From Planctomycetia bacterium (lineage in GTDB: Bacteria; Planctomycetota; Planctomycetia; Gemmatales; Gemmataceae), in assembly GCA_005808665.1 (NCBI GenBank), contig SYLG01000007.1:1-54297 (forward strand): a stretch of 54,297 bases of DNA, written 5' to 3'. Each line of letters starts with the position of its first letter. Within the stretch, counting starts at the first letter, position 1. The position numbers and the translations under genes are program-made. Below are positions 36,990 through 46,013 of the stretch, one piece after another. The notes under the pieces were generated by a model. The model ran no database searches, was not told the origin of the DNA, and worked only from the letters and a program-made list of their open reading frames with translations.

Positions 36990-38969
36990 ATGTTTTCTTG
37001 GTCCATACGCCTTGCTTTTGCGGCCTGGTTGGGAATGGGTTGTTGGCTAAACAAGGCGAATGCCGGGCAAATAACCCCTACCCAATTCAAATGGATTTTT
37101 GATTCCTTGGCCGGCCCATCGCAAGGGTGGTCAGGATTATTGGCCCAAGCGGGGCCACTCCAAAAGGAGACCGGGCAAACCCAAAGCAGGCCATCTACCA
37201 ACCCCATTCCTCCACGGACGATATTTCCACCCGTTGCTGATCAAAAAACAGGTAATGGGCCCGGTTCCAACCCGGATACATTGCCTCTAAGGGTGCCCCT
37301 ACCGCCAACTCCTACCCAACCTCCCACCGTTACCAAACCGTATTTCGTCCCCGGTCCCCCAGCAAGGTTCGATCCATCGGTAAAGGCCCACCCACAACCA
37401 ACCCCTCCTCCTTTGGATCAGAACCAGGCGGATAGGCAAAGGCAAAGGGCCGAATTAGCCGAACAGCGCCTGCGAGCGGATCAATTGAGGCGATCTCCTC
37501 AGCCACCTTCTCCAGAAAGGGTACCCAATAAGGGGGAAGACCGGGTAAGGGAGCAATTAAGACGACCTACTCAGGAGGAGCTTAGGAGCAGTTCAAAGGG
37601 GGTAATGGTTCAAGAGGTTGAATATCTTGAGGAGGAAATGAGAAGGCACCAACGGGCCATTTTGGGAATATCGACCAGGGTTAATGAATTACGAAATCGG
37701 ATTTCGGACCTTCAGGGAAATGTTCAAAAGGGTACACACCTTCCCATTACCCAGCCCTACACAGTTTTAGTCAACCCTCCTTTTGCCGGGAATCCCCCAC
37801 AGATAGGCCAGGCCCCTCAGGCCGGACCCCAACCCGTACCTTTGCAAGAACTACGCCGAAGGGAGGAATTACCGGTTGATGCCAAGATTCGCCCGGGTAA
37901 CCCACCCCAAATGCATAGAGAAGTTACCTACGGGATATCAAGAGTACCCAGGGTGCCACCAATGATTGACTTGTTAAGGGAGACGAACGAAAAAATCGAA
38001 CGAATGAATGACCAATTGAGGGATTTGGAAGATCAGGTCAGGGATTTAAGGCGAGCCAATCAGCAAAGGCAACAAGCCCTTAATCCGCATCCCCCCGTTT
38101 ATACCTCCCCTTATGGGAGGCCGAGGGAGCCCGTTCAACCAACAAATCGTCCGGAGTCCCAAGGGTTTTCCAGTGGGAATCCCCAACCTGGCGGTCCAAA
38201 CCATGGCCCTCAATGGAATCAGGAAAGACACCCTGATTTTAACCCCGGCTATCCCCAACCCGGCAGCCCAAACCATGGTCCACCATCCTTTCCAGAAAAT
38301 CGCAACGGGCCTAACTCAGGGTATCCCCAACCCGGCGGTCCCAACCATGGCCCACCCTCCTTTCCAGAAAATCGCAACGGGCCCAATCCCGGCTATCCCC
38401 AACCCGGGGGTCCCAACCATGGCCCACCCTCCTTTCCAGAAAATCGCAACGGGCCTAACTCAGGGTTTTCCCAACCAAACGGGCCAAACCCCGGACCAAC
38501 ATCCTTTCCAGCAAATCCCTACCGTACTACACCAACAAATGAGATACCAAATGGTCCAAACCAAGGACCAAATCGTTCCCAAGTATTTCCCAACCCACCA
38601 AACCTTGGGATTTTTAAGGCTCAACCGATAGCTCCCTTGGGATTTGTGCTTAGCTGGTTTGGAATTCCTCCCTATCCTGAAAACCGCAATGACCCTTCAG
38701 GAGTTATCCCGGTTCAGGGATTGCCATTTGGAAATGGAACCCCCGGATTGGGGTTTTCCCCCAATATTCAAATGCCTTTTCAGGCTCCGCTCAGGTGGGA
38801 TTTCAAAGATGTTCCCTTGCCAATACCCTTGGCGGATCTGAATCCCAGAGGAATAAACCAACAACAATCGCAACCCCCGATCCCTGTTAGGATCGATCCC
38901 AAGCCAAACGGCTTGCCTCGGCAACCACCTCAGGTTGTCGGTGATCCTATTCCAGGAAAAAATCCATAG
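36990..38969 (+). CDS. Secreted proline-rich repeat protein with coiled coils
   Basis: The 659-residue product starts MFSWSIRLAFAAWLGMGCWL and has a signal peptide probably cleaved near KANAG. The rest is extremely rich in Pro, Gln, Asn and Arg. Two charged, heptad-like segments (about residues 200-250, VQEVEYLEEEMRRHQRA, and 325-360, RETNEKIERMNDQLRDLEDQ) look like coiled coils. Five 24-residue repeats of the pattern GYPQPGGPNHGPPSFPENRN occur at about 396-515. There is no catalytic domain. A cell-surface or envelope structural role is likely but unproven. ATG 36990 has CAGGAG about 8 bases upstream and places the signal peptide correctly; the frame is open for 39 codons further. Confidence 0.78.
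   Translation: MFSWSIRLAFAAWLGMGCWLNKANAGQITPTQFKWIFDSLAGPSQGWSGLLAQAGPLQKETGQTQSRPSTNPIPPRTIFPPVADQKTGNGPGSNPDTLPLRVPLPPTPTQPPTVTKPYFVPGPPARFDPSVKAHPQPTPPPLDQNQADRQRQRAELAEQRLRADQLRRSPQPPSPERVPNKGEDRVREQLRRPTQEELRSSSKGVMVQEVEYLEEEMRRHQRAILGISTRVNELRNRISDLQGNVQKGTHLPITQPYTVLVNPPFAGNPPQIGQAPQAGPQPVPLQELRRREELPVDAKIRPGNPPQMHREVTYGISRVPRVPPMIDLLRETNEKIERMNDQLRDLEDQVRDLRRANQQRQQALNPHPPVYTSPYGRPREPVQPTNRPESQGFSSGNPQPGGPNHGPQWNQERHPDFNPGYPQPGSPNHGPPSFPENRNGPNSGYPQPGGPNHGPPSFPENRNGPNPGYPQPGGPNHGPPSFPENRNGPNSGFSQPNGPNPGPTSFPANPYRTTPTNEIPNGPNQGPNRSQVFPNPPNLGIFKAQPIAPLGFVLSWFGIPPYPENRNDPSGVIPVQGLPFGNGTPGLGFSPNIQMPFQAPLRWDFKDVPLPIPLADLNPRGINQQQSQPPIPVRIDPKPNGLPRQPPQVVGDPIPGKNP
38175..38534 (+). repeat. 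Five 72-bp tandem coding repeats
   Basis: Five consecutive 72-bp (24-codon) units start at 38175, 38247, 38319, 38391 and 38463. Units 2-4 are nearly identical in DNA, while the first and last have diverged, especially in their second halves. The pattern suggests recent internal duplication, so copy number may vary between strains. Confidence 0.88.
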
Positions 38970-38998
38970 GACCGTTGGGTTAAAGGGAGTGGGCCTTT

Positions 38999-39877
38999 TT
39001 ATTGTGGTGGGTTCGAGGCATTCACTGTTTCGAAAGCCTGCCCCAATTCCATGATAAGGTCGGTGGCAAGCATGGCGATTTGGCCCTGTTTTTGGGAGGC
39101 CAGGTCTCCAGCCAATCCATGAACAAAAGCCCCCAACCTGGCGGAATCAAAGGCAGGTAAGCCTTGGGTCCAAATGGCTGCCAGGATTCCCGTCAAAACA
39201 TCCCCGGATCCCCCCTTGGCCATTCCTGGGTTGCCTGTAGGGTTGGTATATTCCTGAGCGGAGGTGGCAATTACGGTTTGATGGCCTTTTAGCAACACCA
39301 CACATCCGGTTTCTTGGGCAAATGCTTTTGCCGTATTCATTCGCGAGGTAAAGGGGCCCACCATCGCCCCTGTGATTAGTCTTTGCATTTCTCCCGGATG
39401 CGGGGTAATAATCACTTCCGCTTTTTTTTCGGCCCACCAATTTCCCATAACGGCCAACTGATTCAAGGCATCCGCATCCAGGACCAACTTTCCCGGTTGG
39501 GAAAGCAAATCCTCAAGGAGCATTTTTAATCCTGGTCCTATCCCACAACCAGGGCCGACCGCAACGACATCCATTTTGCCTAGTTTTTGCAATAACCCGA
39601 TTACACAATGGGGTGCAATTCGCCCATCCGTTTCCTCCAATGGGGAGACCATGTAACAGGGATTGCCAAGAGCAACCATTAATTGGGCCGATTGGGGAGT
39701 GAAAACCGTAACAAGACCAGCACCTGACCGAAGTGCGGCCGTACCACAAAGGATCCCAGCACCACTCATTTCGAGCGATCCCGCCACGATTCCTACCCTG
39801 CCGAAATCCCCCTTATGAGAATTAATTGGCCGTTCAGGAAGGTAACAGGGTGCTGAAAACCCTGTTTCATTTCCCAC
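38999..39877 (-). CDS. nnrD: ADP/ATP-dependent NAD(P)H-hydrate dehydratase
   Basis: The 292-residue product is the YjeF C-terminal (ribokinase-like) enzyme that repairs hydrated NADH and NADPH. Landmarks are NSHKGDFGRVGIVAGSLEMSGA near 19-40, the SGAGLVTVFTP strand, VVAVGPGCGIGPG near 138, VLDADALN near 166, and MAKGGSGDVLTGILAAIWTQGL near 237-258. The NnrE epimerase domain that is often fused in front is absent. The open frame runs to 39997 but would overlap the PQQ-propeller gene by 131 bp, so GTG 39877 (or TTG 39880) is preferred; it gives the family's normal N-terminus and an 11-bp overlap. The start remains uncertain. Confidence 0.9.
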   Translation of the reverse strand: MGNETGFSAPCYLPERPINSHKGDFGRVGIVAGSLEMSGAGILCGTAALRSGAGLVTVFTPQSAQLMVALGNPCYMVSPLEETDGRIAPHCVIGLLQKLGKMDVVAVGPGCGIGPGLKMLLEDLLSQPGKLVLDADALNQLAVMGNWWAEKKAEVIITPHPGEMQRLITGAMVGPFTSRMNTAKAFAQETGCVVLLKGHQTVIATSAQEYTNPTGNPGMAKGGSGDVLTGILAAIWTQGLPAFDSARLGAFVHGLAGDLASQKQGQIAMLATDLIMELGQAFETVNASNPPQ

Positions 39878-41078
39878 CAATGCACCAAAGAGTGGAATCG
39901 CTTCGCAAAAAGATTTTGCCGCCGGCAAAAGCTGGCGTGCAAAGGATCGTTTCACCCAGCCGATTATTACCAAGCACTTCGGGTTTCTCGCCGCCAATTT
40001 TCAGAACGGTGGTAAGCCCCTCCTCATTTACCAGAAATAATTTGCCATCCGCAATAAGAGGGGAACCGGCAAAGGGTCCCTTTACCCGATGCGTCCAAAG
40101 GTCTTTCCCGGTGGCGGCATCCAGACAATTGATTCCGACGGAGGAAACCCCATAAACCCTTCCATCATAAACCAAAGGGGAGCAATAGGTGCCTCCCACT
40201 TTTGCGGATTTCCAGGCAACCTCCGGTGTGGAACCGGTTTGGGCACTTTTCAGGGCAACCAAAGGGCTCCCGGGACTAATCACCAAATCGTCAGAAGCGG
40301 TTGCCGAGGAAATGCTCCCTCCAGGAGTCTCGGTATAATTCCAAAGGATTTTTCCAGTGGAAGGATCACAGGCGGTTAAGCCTGTTGGGGACAAAAATAA
40401 GGCAATATCCACACCCTTCTGGTTTACCACGGTTGGACTTGTCCAGTTTACATGTTTGGTGCGGGCATGACGCCATTTTTCCCGCCCGGTGTTTATGTCA
40501 ACCCCGCAAATGAAGGAACTGGCGGCGGTTTCCATCTCCACCAAAACGGTGTTTTTGTGCAAACCCAGGGAGGAAGCCATTCCAACCTGATTGGTAATTC
40601 CCGCATCCTCACCAAATAGGGATCGGCACCAAAGGAGATCGCCATTGGCTTTATAGGCCACCAGGTCTGCCGATGCAAATAAAGCCACAATGGCTTTATT
40701 TGACCCAACCGGAGAAGGGGCCGCCATGTTGGTTTTGGGATGGCAACCTGTTCCCCCGGTAGCAAGGATACTTCTTCGCCATTGTTCCTTTCCCGTTTTG
40801 GCATCAAAGGCCAACACATGAAGCCTTCCCTCACCTCGTTCCGAACATGCGGTTATATACACCGAATTTCCAAGAACAATCGGGCTGGATAACCCTTTCC
40901 CGGGCAGAGGGACCTTCCAGGTAATGTTCTGGTCCGCCCCCCATTTCGAAGGTAGGCCCGATTCCTTGCTTACTCCTGTGCCCTCTGGGCCCCGAAATTG
41001 GGTCCAATCACCCCCATGGACGGAACAGGATGCTCCCAGCAAACCAAAAGAGATCAAACCCGTGCAAAATTTAATCAT
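39867..41078 (-). CDS. Exported PQQ-like beta-propeller protein
   Basis: The 403-residue protein has a signal peptide (MIKFCTGLISFGLLGASCSV) and then GDWTQFRGPEGTGVSKE, the standard opening of planctomycete PQQ-like WD40-type propellers. Repeated blade motifs occur: LAFDAKTGKEQWRR, VDINTGREKWRH, CDPSTGKILWNY and LDAATGKDLWTH. This family is usually a scaffold or sensor rather than a genuine PQQ enzyme, and no dehydrogenase active-site motif is seen. The start overlaps the upstream gene's stop by one base (TAATG), so it is coupled to the HEAT/beta protein. Confidence 0.9.
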   Translation of the reverse strand: MIKFCTGLISFGLLGASCSVHGGDWTQFRGPEGTGVSKESGLPSKWGADQNITWKVPLPGKGLSSPIVLGNSVYITACSERGEGRLHVLAFDAKTGKEQWRRSILATGGTGCHPKTNMAAPSPVGSNKAIVALFASADLVAYKANGDLLWCRSLFGEDAGITNQVGMASSLGLHKNTVLVEMETAASSFICGVDINTGREKWRHARTKHVNWTSPTVVNQKGVDIALFLSPTGLTACDPSTGKILWNYTETPGGSISSATASDDLVISPGSPLVALKSAQTGSTPEVAWKSAKVGGTYCSPLVYDGRVYGVSSVGINCLDAATGKDLWTHRVKGPFAGSPLIADGKLFLVNEEGLTTVLKIGGEKPEVLGNNRLGETILCTPAFAGGKIFLRSDSTLWCIGGK

Positions 41079-42256
41079 TACTTCAGCTCCTTGGGTTCAT
41101 TGGCTTTCCCGGCACCGGGAATACTGGGTAAGGCGGCCTGTTTTACCTCTGCCCGATACCCTGCAAAATCAGTGAACCGGGCCTGCAATTGCCAATTTTG
41201 GGCATAGGCCTCTGTTTGGTTGTTCTGACAAACTTTTACCAAAAGGTCGTTTGTTCCTTTTTTCAGCTTGCACCTTGCAATATGCTGATTGGGATTTTGC
41301 CCATGATGGTATTCATCGCGTTGGAAAACCCAATCCCCATTGAGCCACACTTTGAGGGAGGTGATGCAACCCAACCGAATCTCCACTTCCTGATCAATGG
41401 GAGACTCAACCTTGGTCCAAGCGTAGGCGATCGCCGATTTTTCCTTGCCGATCAATTTGTTGAAATCCACAACACCCTCGGGGGAAGTGGTTTTTGTGGG
41501 AAACCATTTGGCCGGTTTACTCCCTTTGCCCTGATAGGTTTGGTTGGGGTCCACTTTGGGTTCTACCGGATAGGCCTTTTCAAAACCCAATTCCCTGGTG
41601 TTATCAAAAATTCCAAGCACCGCCCAATCTGTTAGAAAACCATAATGCTTGAGAAGGTCAACCTCCACGCTTTCCGCTTTGAGAATCTTTGCCAATTCCG
41701 AAACCTGATCAAGGTCGCAGGCAACTTTCAATATATCCTGGCATTTAGTGGTAACCTGGTTTCCTTTGGGGAGATTTTTCAACATTTGGATTTCCAAAGC
41801 AACGCCATCCCTTCGAAGGTCTGGGTTTATATCCTTTAGAAACCCTGGGATCAACCGTTTTGCTTTGGGCTCATCCAGTTTTTGTAACCATTCAAAGGCT
41901 TGCCTGCGGGCGATCCCGCCATTGGCATTATTTTTCACAAACGATTCCAGTACGGCAATGGTATTGGCGGTTGGTTTTTCTTTTTCAAGGACCGCATCGA
42001 GGGCTGGCCTTAACCAATTGAGTCCCAGTGGTTTTCCTGCATCCATGGCATTAAGGATTACAGGAACCGCGGCTTGACCTTCGGCAACCAGAGACTGCCA
42101 TTTTTGGGCCATTAGTTCCGAGTTACCACCTCGGGGTTGGGCATCATTCAAGCCTTTTGCCAATTCAGCAATTTTTTCGGGATCCATGGCGTTCAGAAAT
42201 CCCAAAGGAAAAAGGCATAGGCATGCCAAAGTCACAAGCAACCGGGATCGAATCAT
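41078..42256 (-). CDS. Exported protein with helical repeats and a C-terminal beta domain
   Basis: The 392-residue product has a clear signal peptide (MIRSRLLVTLACLCLFPLGF, cleavage likely near LNA). Residues about 30-220 are helical with HEAT-like spacing (ARRQAFEWLQKLDEPKAKRL). The last 110 residues form a beta domain (VEIRLGCITSLKVWLNGDWV and KKGTNDLLVKVCQNN) that resembles the galactose-binding-like modules used in exported planctomycete hydrolases. No catalytic residues are recognised. ATG 42256 puts the signal peptide at the N-terminus; ATG 42268 is also in frame. It heads a coupled trio with the PQQ-propeller and nnrD genes. Confidence 0.75.
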   Translation of the reverse strand: MIRSRLLVTLACLCLFPLGFLNAMDPEKIAELAKGLNDAQPRGGNSELMAQKWQSLVAEGQAAVPVILNAMDAGKPLGLNWLRPALDAVLEKEKPTANTIAVLESFVKNNANGGIARRQAFEWLQKLDEPKAKRLIPGFLKDINPDLRRDGVALEIQMLKNLPKGNQVTTKCQDILKVACDLDQVSELAKILKAESVEVDLLKHYGFLTDWAVLGIFDNTRELGFEKAYPVEPKVDPNQTYQGKGSKPAKWFPTKTTSPEGVVDFNKLIGKEKSAIAYAWTKVESPIDQEVEIRLGCITSLKVWLNGDWVFQRDEYHHGQNPNQHIARCKLKKGTNDLLVKVCQNNQTEAYAQNWQLQARFTDFAGYRAEVKQAALPSIPGAGKANEPKELK

Positions 42257-42319
42257 AAACCACCCCATAAAGGAGAAATAATGTGGGTCCTGATACTTTT
42301 GCCAAATGAAGATTCAAGA

Positions 42320-42351
42320 AATTTCACCCATCGGCGGTAACGGGTGAAATT
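42320..42351. terminator. Possible terminator hairpin after the ThuA gene
   Basis: AATTTCACCC (42320-42329) and GGGTGAAATT (42342-42351) form a 10-bp stem with a 12-base loop, 20 bases past the stop of the ThuA-domain gene on the minus strand. Only short T-stretches follow, so termination would be weak or the hairpin could serve another role. Confidence 0.45.
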
Positions 42352-42371
42352 ATTTGTTACCCAAGGAAAAC

Positions 42372-43148
42372 CTACTTGCCCGTGGATGCCCAAACGATAC
42401 CCGCTACCATCATTTTCTGGAATCGGGGATCGGTCCAAACATCTTCTCGATGGCCAAGGGCGGTGTAAAACATCCTTCCCTTGCCATATTCTTTGGTCCA
42501 GGTGAGAGCATAATCCCCGTCTTTGCGATTTCCCCGTTTGTCCCCCTCTTTGAGTTTCATGTGCATCAATACCTTGATTTTCGACCGATCATAGGGTGCT
42601 TTGAATTGATAGATCTCATCGGTAATTTCGAATTCTTTCCCCAAATGCTTCATCGCAGGGTGATCCTGCATTTCAACCACCACCTTGATTTTTTCATGCC
42701 AAGGATGTCCGTCAAAGTATCCTCCCACAAGGTTTCCGTATTCGGGCCATTTGTAAAAAGTATCACTTGCACAATGACTGCCGGTGAATCCTTTCCCCGA
42801 CCGGACGAAATCGAGCAAATCTGCTTTTTGGGTATCACTCAAAGGCAATTCCCCAGTTGTGTAAAAGAATACCGCATCGTATTTGGCAAGGTTTTCAGCA
42901 GTTATCTCCTTGCGGGAATCCTGGGAGCAGGTTACTTCAAATTTCCCGGTTTCCTTTCCCAATTGAGTTAAGACTTTTTCAACCAGGCAATGTTCGTTGG
43001 CACTGGGTCGTTTTACAACCGAGTGAACAAATCCTTTGGATTCCGTAATGACCAAAAGTTTTTTGACAGGTCCAGATTCCTGGCTCCAACTCGTGGTGCA
43101 GATTCCCACTAACGCCAAAAGGCTGTAAACAAAGGCTCTTCGGTGCAT
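42372..43148 (-). CDS. ThuA-domain exported protein (trehalose utilisation family)
   Basis: The 258-residue product has a signal peptide (RRAFVYSLLALVGICTTSWS) and a ThuA-like class I glutamine-amidotransferase fold. Landmarks are KLLVITESKGFVHSVVK near 30, YDAVFFYTTGELPLS near 88-102, GKGFTGSHCASDTFYKWPEY near 113-132 and MHMKLKEGDKRGNRKDGDYALTWTKEYGKGRMFYTALGH near the end. In planctomycetes ThuA proteins are commonly secreted and encoded beside DUF1080 proteins, as here. They are thought to act in carbohydrate breakdown, but the reaction is not settled. It lies 76 bp downstream of the DUF1080 gene on the same strand. Confidence 0.92.
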   Translation of the reverse strand: MHRRAFVYSLLALVGICTTSWSQESGPVKKLLVITESKGFVHSVVKRPSANEHCLVEKVLTQLGKETGKFEVTCSQDSRKEITAENLAKYDAVFFYTTGELPLSDTQKADLLDFVRSGKGFTGSHCASDTFYKWPEYGNLVGGYFDGHPWHEKIKVVVEMQDHPAMKHLGKEFEITDEIYQFKAPYDRSKIKVLMHMKLKEGDKRGNRKDGDYALTWTKEYGKGRMFYTALGHREDVWTDPRFQKMMVAGIVWASTGK

Positions 43149-43224
43149 GATTCATTCCTTTAGGAGGCCTGGGAAATCGGGAGTCAAAATGAGTAGGCCA
43201 CCCTCATTAAATGACTTGCAAGAG

Positions 43225-44202
43225 TCAATGGGCCTCTAAAATCCAAATGTTTCGGAATACCACCGGGCTTCCATGGTTTTGCAGTTGGATAGGACCAGGT
43301 TCGGGGCCTTCTTTTCTTCCATATCCCGTTTGTTTGGGAAGCTCAATTTTGTCATGAACCAAAATGTCATTCTGTTTGACACTGATCAAAGCATTTTTTA
43401 CCTTGTTCCCAGCTTCAAACAAGGCAGCTCGAAATTCAATATCAAACACTTGCCATTGATTGGGGGGTAAACAGGCATTCATTTCCGGGGGACGATATTC
43501 ATAAATGGAACCACATTCGTTTTTGGAGCCCTCAAGGGCAAAACTATCCAGGATCTGGATTTCGTAACGGTTCTGAAGGTAGACACCGCTGTTGGCGCGA
43601 TCCTGCCCCCTTTTGTCGGGCACCATGGGCAATCGGAATTCGATATGAAGCAGAAAATCCTGAAAAGTTCCAACTGTCTCGCAACCAACGGCAAGGAACC
43701 CCTCGGGATTTTTTTTCGCTTTTTTCCATTGGCCAAGGCCTGTCCCATCATAAAGGACCTTTGCCCCCATGGGAGGCTTCATTCCAAGGGATTCAGGGTT
43801 ACGGGGCAATGCGGTTACCCCTTTAAAGGCTTCCCCTTTGTGGTTTGTGCCACGAATGGATGCGGGATTTCCAAGAATGTTCCACCCACCCCCATCCGCT
43901 GAAAATGTAAAGTTCCCCTCCTCCCACTTGCCTTTGAGGTTCTGTTCCCACATCCGGTCAAAACCCAACCCGGGCAACCCTCCGGAATAGGCATGAACCG
44001 CCACCCGAAAGGGGCCAGTCGGAGTGATTTGAAGGCCAAATGGATTGCCCCTGGCAAATGTGCAAGAATATTCGCTTGGAGGGAAAACCCCCTTTGGTAG
44101 AGGGGGCTGCAAGGAATCAAATCCCTGAACCTTCCTGGATAACAGGGTGTTGCCCAAGGAAAGTAGACCCAGTTTTGCCAGCAAGGATCGACGGCACAGC
44201 AT
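43225..44202 (-). CDS. DUF1080 (3-keto-disaccharide hydrolase-like) exported protein
   Basis: The 325-residue product has a twin-arginine-like signal (MLCRRSLLAKLGLLSLG). The DUF1080 concanavalin-like fold is recognised from AKVLYDGTGLGQWKK near 143, FLLHIEFRLP near 182, NSGVYLQNRYEIQILDS near 202-218 and PIQLQNHGSPVVFRNIWILE at the C-terminus. Proteins with this domain are abundant in Planctomycetes; some members hydrolyse 3-keto-disaccharides. Residues 30-120 are an extra N-terminal beta-rich part. ATG 44202 is preceded by GGGGAG at a good distance; the open frame extends 22 codons upstream to 44268. Confidence 0.88.
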   Translation of the reverse strand: MLCRRSLLAKLGLLSLGNTLLSRKVQGFDSLQPPLPKGVFPPSEYSCTFARGNPFGLQITPTGPFRVAVHAYSGGLPGLGFDRMWEQNLKGKWEEGNFTFSADGGGWNILGNPASIRGTNHKGEAFKGVTALPRNPESLGMKPPMGAKVLYDGTGLGQWKKAKKNPEGFLAVGCETVGTFQDFLLHIEFRLPMVPDKRGQDRANSGVYLQNRYEIQILDSFALEGSKNECGSIYEYRPPEMNACLPPNQWQVFDIEFRAALFEAGNKVKNALISVKQNDILVHDKIELPKQTGYGRKEGPEPGPIQLQNHGSPVVFRNIWILEAH

Positions 44203-44390
44203 CCAACGGGACTCCCCATTTCCAATAGACCCATTTTGGGTAATTATCGATCCAATGACAACCACCAAATCTGTTCGGTTTCCAATCCCAGGGCGGTTAT
44301 CCGTTGCCTACCCTTGAGACCAAACCATGCTCCCTGGGTAAATACACACTGGTTGAACTTGAGTTCCAACTGCCTTAAGATGACATGAAT

Positions 44391-44462
44391 GGGCCCTTCG
44401 CCAAGTGGTAAGGCAACGGTTTGCAAAACCGTTATTCCCCGGTTCGAATCCGGGAGGGCCCT
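44391..44462 (+). tRNA. tRNA-Cys (anticodon GCA)
   Basis: Acceptor stem GGGCCCT pairs perfectly with AGGGCCC, with discriminator T. The D-loop contains CCAAGTGGTAAGGC, the anticodon stem ACGGT/ACCGT encloses TTGCAAA (anticodon GCA), and the T-arm is CCCGGTTCGAATCCGGG. No CCA is encoded. A T-rich stretch (TTTTTCTTTTTT) follows directly and may end transcription. Confidence 0.97.
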
Positions 44463-44771
44463 TTTTCTTTTTTCGGCTAAAAACACTTATCCTACCGATG
44501 TTTTCATCCTTTATTCCACTTTGGCACAAACCTCATTTGTTATCCAATCCGTCCTTTGATTATCACTTTTTTGGCACCGCAACGGCCCAGCAAAAGCCGG
44601 CCTGATTATTTTCGGTTCCACTTGAGTTTTTTTTGCTGATTCAGGTCTGGCAGCCAATTACAAATCTATCGGGGTCCTGGTCCGAATGCTTGGAATAATC
44701 TCTTAAGGTGATGATGGGATTTGAGTGCCGATCCGGTCTTAAAGTTGCAGACACAATCCGTCTTACGGGGA
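44463..44771. other. Intergenic region after tRNA-Cys
   Basis: A 309-bp gap holds the T-rich run after the tRNA and otherwise shows no gene, hairpin with T-run or repeat that I can support. It marks the change from the moderate-GC left side to the GC-richer DUF1592/DUF1552 block. Confidence 0.45.
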
Positions 44772-46013
44772 TTATTTCGGGAAGATTGACGGGCTGGGGA
44801 AACGGTCCTCAATGTTGGAAGAGCCATCGTCAAGGTATTCCTCGCGTGGTATACACAAAATGGGCCAGTTGCTTGGCCGGACCCGGACGACTCTTCCGGG
44901 GCGAATGCCCTCGATAATAAGGTCCGTTTCAAAACGGATTTGGATCCCGCTGCTGCCAAGAAGTATGTTCCCATTCGTCTTTGTAACTTCAAGGACTGAG
45001 CCGGCTGAGGCCATGTGGGCGGGGCTATATGCTCCGTGGGTGTGCTTTAATGTATTCTCCACGGAATTCATCTGGGAAGAGATCCCTTTTTTGAAATCGG
45101 CATAGAGGGTCTGGTCCATTCCTCCAAACAAGGTTGCGGTTACTTTCGCCTGACCGAACTTTCCATACTCGACTGTATCAACCCAAGCGGGCATCCAGCG
45201 ACTTCGGATAAGAGCCTTGTGCGTCTCGGTCTGATTTTGAGCGGCACGCTTTATGGCGGTTTCATCAAGCCAGATGTCCGAAATGTGGAACCGCAGGAAT
45301 ACGCCATCCGGGGTGGGTTGCCATGTGAGTCCAAGGTGGACGGTTTGGCCTGCCAGGGATTTCTTACCGCGGACCGGCCAGGTGCCCTCGGCGATCAAGT
45401 CCTCGACACCAAGGCGTTCACGACCGCGCCAGATCCGGGTTGCGCCATCAAAGGTCAACTTTTCCTCGCTGGCCTTGCCGGGTCCTCCTTCTTTGGATTC
45501 AAGTGAGGCGATGATCATCCCCTGATTATGCTCAAGGTCTACTTCTTTGAGCTTCCAGACCTTGCCTTCCCGAAGGCAGAAGCTGGGCTCGTCCTCGATA
45601 AGCAGGACATGGTTTTCGGCAGGCCTTTCAGGGGAGCCATTCTGGGCCACCGGCACGGCGGAGGTTTTCGGGTCCGGTGGGAGAAAAGCCCTCACATGCA
45701 TGAGGGTGCCGAGCGGTATATCCCTTAAATCCGCCGGGGCACCGTGGTAGCGGATAATTCCGTAGGGGAGCATGGCGAAGGGATGCGGCGGATTTCGAAA
45801 AAACTCGCCCGGACTTATTACCCGAAGGCTGCCACGGCGGTTGGCATGGTCCAAAAAGACAAGTACACCCCGATAGGAGAAGGATTTTTCCAAAGGAGGG
45901 AACTTGCCCGTTTCGGGCCGAAAGGGTTTGTCCTGGGCGAATCCTGCGCTTGTGACCATGGAAAGGGCAAGGAACAGAGCTATGAGACATCTTGTAAACC
46001 GTAGCCGGTTCAT
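44772..46013 (-). CDS. Exported protein of unknown function in the DUF1592/DUF1552 operon
   Basis: The 413-residue product has a signal peptide ([22 protein letters not shown]) and no domain I recognise. Residues 45-150 contain beta-rich elements ([34 protein letters not shown]) that might form small barrels, repeated in weaker form near 160-230 and 300-400. Its ATG overlaps the DUF1552 stop by 4 bp (ATGA), so all three genes are probably one transcript. The function may concern the same surface substrate as the DUF1592/DUF1552 pair, but that is only inferred from coupling. Confidence 0.8.
   Translation of the reverse strand: MNRLRFTRCLIALFLALSMVTSAGFAQDKPFRPETGKFPPLEKSFSYRGVLVFLDHANRRGSLRVISPGEFFRNPPHPFAMLPYGIIRYHGAPADLRDIPLGTLMHVRAFLPPDPKTSAVPVAQNGSPERPAENHVLLIEDEPSFCLREGKVWKLKEVDLEHNQGMIIASLESKEGGPGKASEEKLTFDGATRIWRGRERLGVEDLIAEGTWPVRGKKSLAGQTVHLGLTWQPTPDGVFLRFHISDIWLDETAIKRAAQNQTETHKALIRSRWMPAWVDTVEYGKFGQAKVTATLFGGMDQTLYADFKKGISSQMNSVENTLKHTHGAYSPAHMASAGSVLEVTKTNGNILLGSSGIQIRFETDLIIEGIRPGRVVRVRPSNWPILCIPREEYLDDGSSNIEDRFPSPSIFPK

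Noticed and set aside
43160-43215. AATGAG...CTCATT hairpin whose loop contains GGCCACCCT, similar to the block in the 3.2-kb repeats
   Set aside because: The shared block is only nine bases and the surrounding 24-base core is absent, so common origin is not supported.
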